Assembly (NCBI GenBank): GCA_001931875.2
Contig: MSJH02000345.1
Location: 1 to 51,709 of the forward strand
DNA from: Byssochlamys sp. IMV 00236
Taxonomy: Eukaryota; Ascomycota; Eurotiomycetes; Eurotiales; Thermoascaceae
Length of the DNA: 51,709 nucleotides
Reading direction: 5' to 3'
The translations under genes were made by a program, and so were the position numbers. The notes beneath the pieces were generated by a model. It searched no databases. It saw only the letters and a list, made by a program, of their open reading frames with translations, and was not told the origin of the DNA. Shown here piece after piece: positions 47,801 through 51,709 of the stretch. Position 1 is the stretch's first letter; each line of letters opens with the position of its first letter.

Positions 47801-48227
47801 TTGCTATTGGTATTGTTGTGAAAAACTTATCACTGGCTAATCTATTGGCATGTATGGTCATGCTCTTTTCTATGCTCTTTGCGGGTTTACTTTTAAACAA
47901 AGGTAAGAAAAGGTTTCAAGGCTTAACGCTTAATTCCGCTAACATATGATAATAGACTCAATGCCACCTTATTTTGGTTGGTTAAAGTACTTGTCATTCT
48001 TTAATTATACATTAGAAGCCATGTTGGTCAACGAACTACTTTACTTGCAACTTGTCGAAGAGCGATTTGGACTCAAGATTGATGTTCCGGGAGCAACGAT
48101 TCTGTCAACCTTTGGATTTAATGCCAAAAACTATTGGCCGGATGTCATCCGACTTGCGTCAATGTTTTTAGTATTTATTTTGATTGCTTATATTTGGCTT
48201 GTATTATTTGTTAAGGAAAGACGATAG
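44848..48227 (+). CDS. ADP1: ABC transporter G family, Adp1-like
   Basis: This is a half-size ABCG transporter of the yeast Adp1 type; the substrate is not known. The start at 44848 ([15 protein letters not shown]) gives a signal peptide, followed by a Cys-rich luminal/extracellular region with EGF-like repeats ([38 protein letters not shown]) and a second Cys-rich part. A membrane segment ([20 protein letters not shown]) precedes the ATPase domain. That shows Walker [10 protein letters not shown], signature [13 protein letters not shown], Walker [13 protein letters not shown] and [10 protein letters not shown] charged linker (about 46900-47170) leads to the six-segment membrane domain with a typical [21 protein letters not shown] loop. 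Short introns interrupt it, e.g. near 45120, 45260, 45420, 45560, 47400 and 47900. Its stop is 24 nt from that of DGAT2. Confidence 0.9.
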
Positions 48228-48251
48228 ATTTAATATACAATTTAAACGGCT

Positions 48252-49493
48252 TTAAGCAACGATTTGGAGGTCTTGCTTTCTATCCTTTGCGTAGATATCT
48301 TTGTATTTGTTGTAAATATTCATTAATTCTTCAATATATAAAGCCTGTGTTGATAATAACTGTTCCTTTGTTGGTTCTGTTTGTCCTGGTTCAAGCTTTG
48401 GTACGGGAATAGGTTTACCGACTTTATAAATATGTATTAGTGTATATGTATATATTAACCATTCATCATCCCTTACCAACTGTCACAATGGGGTGTCTAA
48501 AAGGAACTAAGCCTACACTGTCTATCAAAGTAATGCATCAGTATCTAAAAAAGATGTCTATACTACTTACAATTGAAAATACCGCGTCCATAGAATACAG
48601 GCATTGTAAACCCTACAATCTTTTGCATAGTCTTTTGAAGTGTCAAGATGAGGCCGTTATTGCTACTATCTATTTGCTCGTAAATGTCGTTTTCTCCAAA
48701 TGAGAATGTTGGTACAAGGCTAGCCTGATGATGAATAGCCATTCTGATGAATCCCAGTCTCTTCTTGAGCACCAGGTCAGCAATACCGGGACGAGCCTTC
48801 AAAGACTCAGATGCGCCACCTACGACAATGACAATTGCAGTTCCTGGACCAGAAGACAGTAGATTGTTACAAGAGCGACGTGATACAGAGGCCATACCTA
48901 TCGCCAGAAGGATATCACGATAGAAGGGTATTCTAAAATTCGAATTTAACGTTAATAAAAAGGGTGTGATGCCAGGAAATAGATCGGAAAAGCTGGTTGC
49001 TTCAGAAACAAAGTTGGCAACAGCACCTAGACTGACAATACCATGAGGATGATATCCGAAAATATAGTTTTTAGAAGGATCAAGATCTGCTTCCTAGTAT
49101 TCCCATTATGTCAGCAAAAATAATGATGTAACTGTAATAAGGTTTTGCCGTATGTAGAACCCTCACCTTGACAAGACTAACTGGAAAATAATTTGCAAAG
49201 TAATGCCAGATTCTTAAACGGCGGAATCTTTCTGATCGACGACCGCCCTTCTCATGAGATTGATCCATCCAGATATAAATTAGATAGGCGATATGTAACG
49301 GCCAAAGGACCGTGATCGTGAGGGAAGCCGTGAACAGTAAAGAACATCCTCCGATTAAACTCAACCAGCAAACTATAGCTGCTGTCTGTAGCCTTCGTTC
49401 AAGGGGTATGCCTCGAAGTGGAGCCCACTGAATCTTTATCTTTTTTTGACTTCAGTACGTCTCTGTTTTATTGTAGTTGTTTCTTTTTACCAT
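48252..49493 (-). CDS. DGAT2: Diacylglycerol acyltransferase type 2
   Basis: DGAT2 makes triacylglycerol from diacylglycerol and acyl-CoA at the ER and lipid droplets. The spliced protein shows WAPLRGIPLERRLQTAAIV, two membrane-type segments (LIGGCSLLFTASLTITVLWP), HYFANYFPVSLVKEADLD, the catalytic-site motif FGYHPHGIVS, NFRIPFYRD, the GGASESLKARPG block, LKKRLGFIRMAIHHQASLVP, FSFGENDIYEQ and the C-terminal YNKYKDIYAKDRKQDL. It resembles DGAT2 of oleaginous Mucoromycota. With ATG at 49491-49493 immediately followed by a GT donor and an acceptor at 49428, the protein begins M-WAPLRG; an upstream first exon is also possible. About five introns of 50-65 nt are needed. No N-glycosylation or signal peptide is evident. 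Confidence 0.9.
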
Positions 49494-50079
49494 ATTTTAA
49501 TTTAAAAAGAGAGGTATTAATTGCTTAAAAGTCAACTGCAGGCTTTTAAAATCTTTTTGGACTGTCTGAAGTTGAAGAACTGGGACTGGACTTTAATTGT
49601 TAAAAAGCCTGTCATTGAACCTAATACTCTTTTGCTCGTAAGATGTTTTATAGCGCTTTTTTTCTTTTCCCTCTTATAGATTTGATGCATTTATTCGACA
49701 GCAATATTTCGTACACTTAATCACAACTGATACTTTCGCCTTCAACAAGTAATTCCAACATCTTTTACGATTGTTAAATAAGGAAATTTCAAAAAGTCAA
49801 TTCACTGTTGAGAGAATCTTGCCTGCTTATTTCAACTGCTTTTTTTTTCTAGTTAGAGAATGGGTATAATCCTTGAGTGCATTAGGTTCATTTCTTTTGA
49901 TACAGTTTGCCAACGACAGTAGTAGGCTGGTGCATCGCTAAAAAAAAATACAGCAAAAAACAATGCGCATATCAAGAATATTCAACCTCCCTTGCTACTG
50001 AGATCAAGAAACGACCCTGTTACCATCAGCAACCATATTTTACATGAGTTTGCCTCGCTGCATTGGGTAGATTTCACGA

Positions 50080-51122
50080 TTTGCATTTAAAGATAAAGAG
50101 ACCTTGCCGGATAACAATGAAGAAAACGAATATGAAGCCTTAGGGCTTATTAGCCGAGTTGAGCAGGGAAATAGCATTGAGTTTCGATTGATCTCCTTTC
50201 TTGAAGAAAAACTTTGAGAATCAAGCCTTGGGATTTATGTTTAGCTTGATTCCACAAGTACTGTCGAATTCGAATATAGACTGTGAAATCTAGATCAGAC
50301 TCTGTTTAGACGTTTGATCAATCATAAATAAAGCAATAGAACACTTTTTTTCGTTAACTTCCGCATTAACGTCAATATCAACGGACAAAATGAGCCAGAA
50401 AATATAATGAAAGAACTCGCTTACTTTGGTGAAGATATATCATCCTTAAAAAAAGACTTTCCTAATGGAGTACTCAATGTTGAAACTTTTTTTTTGGCTA
50501 TTTGACTATGATAAGAGTAAAGCCTATGTGAACGGAAAATAGAAGAGGTTCGCGTCTTCTAGTGTTTTTGCAAGTTAGACGAAATCTTATGGTCAAGAAA
50601 GTCTCCTCTTTATTTTAAAATTAATATATATTTATAGTGTAACAAGCGATGGTGAGTGAGTACAATAGACTGGAGTTTAAATAATTTTAGGTACAATCAT
50701 ACATTAGCTACCCAACGTAACAGCTATTCTGTTTATGTTAATAGCAGAGAATTTACCTTTTGTTATATATCTTTTCTGCTAATACTAAAAGACACCATGT
50801 CCCCATAACGTCTTCTTTGTAAAGATATGTTCAACAGGCTCATTCTTGCAGTTATTTCGACCCGAATAAGATTAAGGATGTCATAAGAGCCGCGCCTAGT
50901 CAAATAGACAACCTAAGAGAATAAATGAAGGGGTAAGCACCTCTAAGAAGAATTCGAAGCACAGCTTGAAGGATCTTATTCTAGTATAATGAAGCAAGTA
51001 GATCAATGCATACAAAGTAAGAGAGGACTGTTCTTGGCTTATTTGCGGATAGTTTCTTCCTTAAGCCCTGCCACTGAGCACCCATTTAACAAATGCCCAA
51101 ATAGGAAGTGTCAATTCTCATG
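50080..51122 (+). pseudogene. Decayed coding region of unknown family
   Basis: Separate plus-strand fragments with protein-like composition: about 50085-50215 (FKDKETLPDNNEENEYEALG...), about 50360-50505 (NVNINGQNEPENIMKELAYF...), about 50825-50925 (QQAHSCSYFDPNKIKDV) and about 50948-51122 (EEFEAQLEGSYSSIMKQVDQ..., ending NKCPNRKCQFS). They lie in different frames and are separated by stops. No domain is recognised; acidic and charged stretches dominate. It may be a pseudogene or an intron-rich gene that I cannot splice. Confidence 0.35.
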
Positions 51123-51643
51123 AGATCTGTATAGAAAGCTTATGGAAAATGTTCACGGCGGTCCAACTGACGATAAGATGTCTGATATTGCTTGTAGTCA
51201 TTTTGCTTTCTTTAGGCTACCAACTATTATTTATGAAGTCAAATATGAGCCCAAAGTTGATGCTCATAAACCATTCAAGATAAGGGATCCAACGAAGAAA
51301 GTTTAGAGCTGCTAAACTTGTTGAAAAGACAGTAACTCCTTTTGCCCTTTTGCGTACTCGTGTTGATTCTTGGGTATCAGATTGATATTCAACCATTATT
51401 GTTTCTGTGGTCAAAAGGAAGCCTTCTATCACGCCAAATATTATACAAGGTAACTACAATAGCTAATCAGTAAAGAAAAAAAAGCTAATTTGCATTTTTA
51501 AAAAGGATGTAGAAATAGACAATAACAACACTTTCAAAGATCAAGACTTGTGTTCACTGTCTTCATCGGTTGAAGAAAGTGTGGTGTGGTGGAAAAAGTA
51601 AGTTGATAAACTAACAATGAGATAAAAATACCTTACGATACTG

Positions 51644-51661
51644 TATATATATATATATATA
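51644..51661. repeat. (TA)n microsatellite
   Basis: Nine TA dinucleotides just before the end of the window. Confidence 0.85.
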
Positions 51662-51709
51662 CTATCCCTCCATAGACGTAGCTACTACACTTTTCAAAAA
51701 AAAAAAAAA

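Larger units (their letters stand above)
49494..51709. other. Gene-poor right end with decayed coding stretches
   Basis: No complete gene is visible. The first 500 nt should include the DGAT2 promoter. From about 50080 to 51122 several plus-strand coding-like fragments occur (listed separately). A minus-strand open stretch at 51217-51449 starts after an acceptor-like CTGATTAGCTATTGTAG and reads LPCIIFGVIEGFLLTTETIM..., then ends with hydrophobic residues; it may be the last exon of a membrane protein gene or a relic. The window ends in a poly(A) run. Confidence 0.45.

Noticed and set aside
51690..51709. Terminal poly(A) as a retroelement tail
   Set aside because: It is simply the end of the window, with no retroelement coding sequence next to it.

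Overview
The window looks like nuclear DNA of an early-diverging filamentous fungus, most likely Mucoromycota (Mucorales-type). The sequence is AT-rich. Genes are split by many introns of about 45-65 nt with GT...AG ends. The gene set is fungal: Adp1-like ABC transporter, Csf1, Mcd4, HDA1-type deacetylase and Qri7. No bacterial operon layout, CRISPR array or convincing tRNA/rRNA gene was seen.

Layout: 1-2266 gene-poor; 2267-4761 (+) IGHMBP2/Hcs1-type helicase; 4831-7275 (-) peroxisomal acyl-CoA oxidase; 8563-9933 (+) PKA catalytic subunit; 10095-12676 a complete-looking 2.58-kb terminal-inverted-repeat element carrying a decayed PD-(D/E)XK-like gene; 12802-14051 (+) mitochondrial tRNA t6A enzyme Qri7/OSGEPL1; 14230-16196 (-) MFS transporter; 16415-18421 decayed genes and a small hairpin repeat; 18850-19417 (+) cystatin-like inhibitor; 19771-21118 (+) GLI-like zinc-finger factor; 21395-32290 (-) giant lipid-transfer protein Csf1; 32687-35924 (+) GPI ethanolamine-phosphate transferase Mcd4; 36093-38706 (-) class II histone deacetylase; 39038-43469 (-) a mobile-element island; 44848-48227 (+) Adp1-like ABC transporter; 48252-49493 (-) DGAT2; 49494-51709 mostly decayed sequence.

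The host genes are housekeeping functions, not one pathway. Loose links exist: Csf1 and Mcd4 share a divergent promoter, and Csf1-family proteins are known to supply lipid for GPI-anchor synthesis, the pathway in which Mcd4 acts. DGAT2 stores and acyl-CoA oxidase burns fatty acids. Convergent pairs are tightly packed, with the ABC-transporter and DGAT2 stop codons only 24 nt apart.

The most interesting parts are the accessory ones: (i) a Fanzor/TnpB-like RNA-guided nuclease relic (39038-41572) lying 122 nt downstream of, and co-oriented with, a deleted DIRS-type tyrosine-recombinase retroelement; (ii) the TIR element whose ends contain about 22-nt iterons and whose only visible gene is nuclease-like rather than a DDE transposase; (iii) a 9-nt microexon that encodes a catalytic His of the histone deacetylase, plus a second candidate 9-nt microexon in the cystatin-like gene. 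All gene models were spliced by eye; family names rest on recognised motifs, not on database searches.
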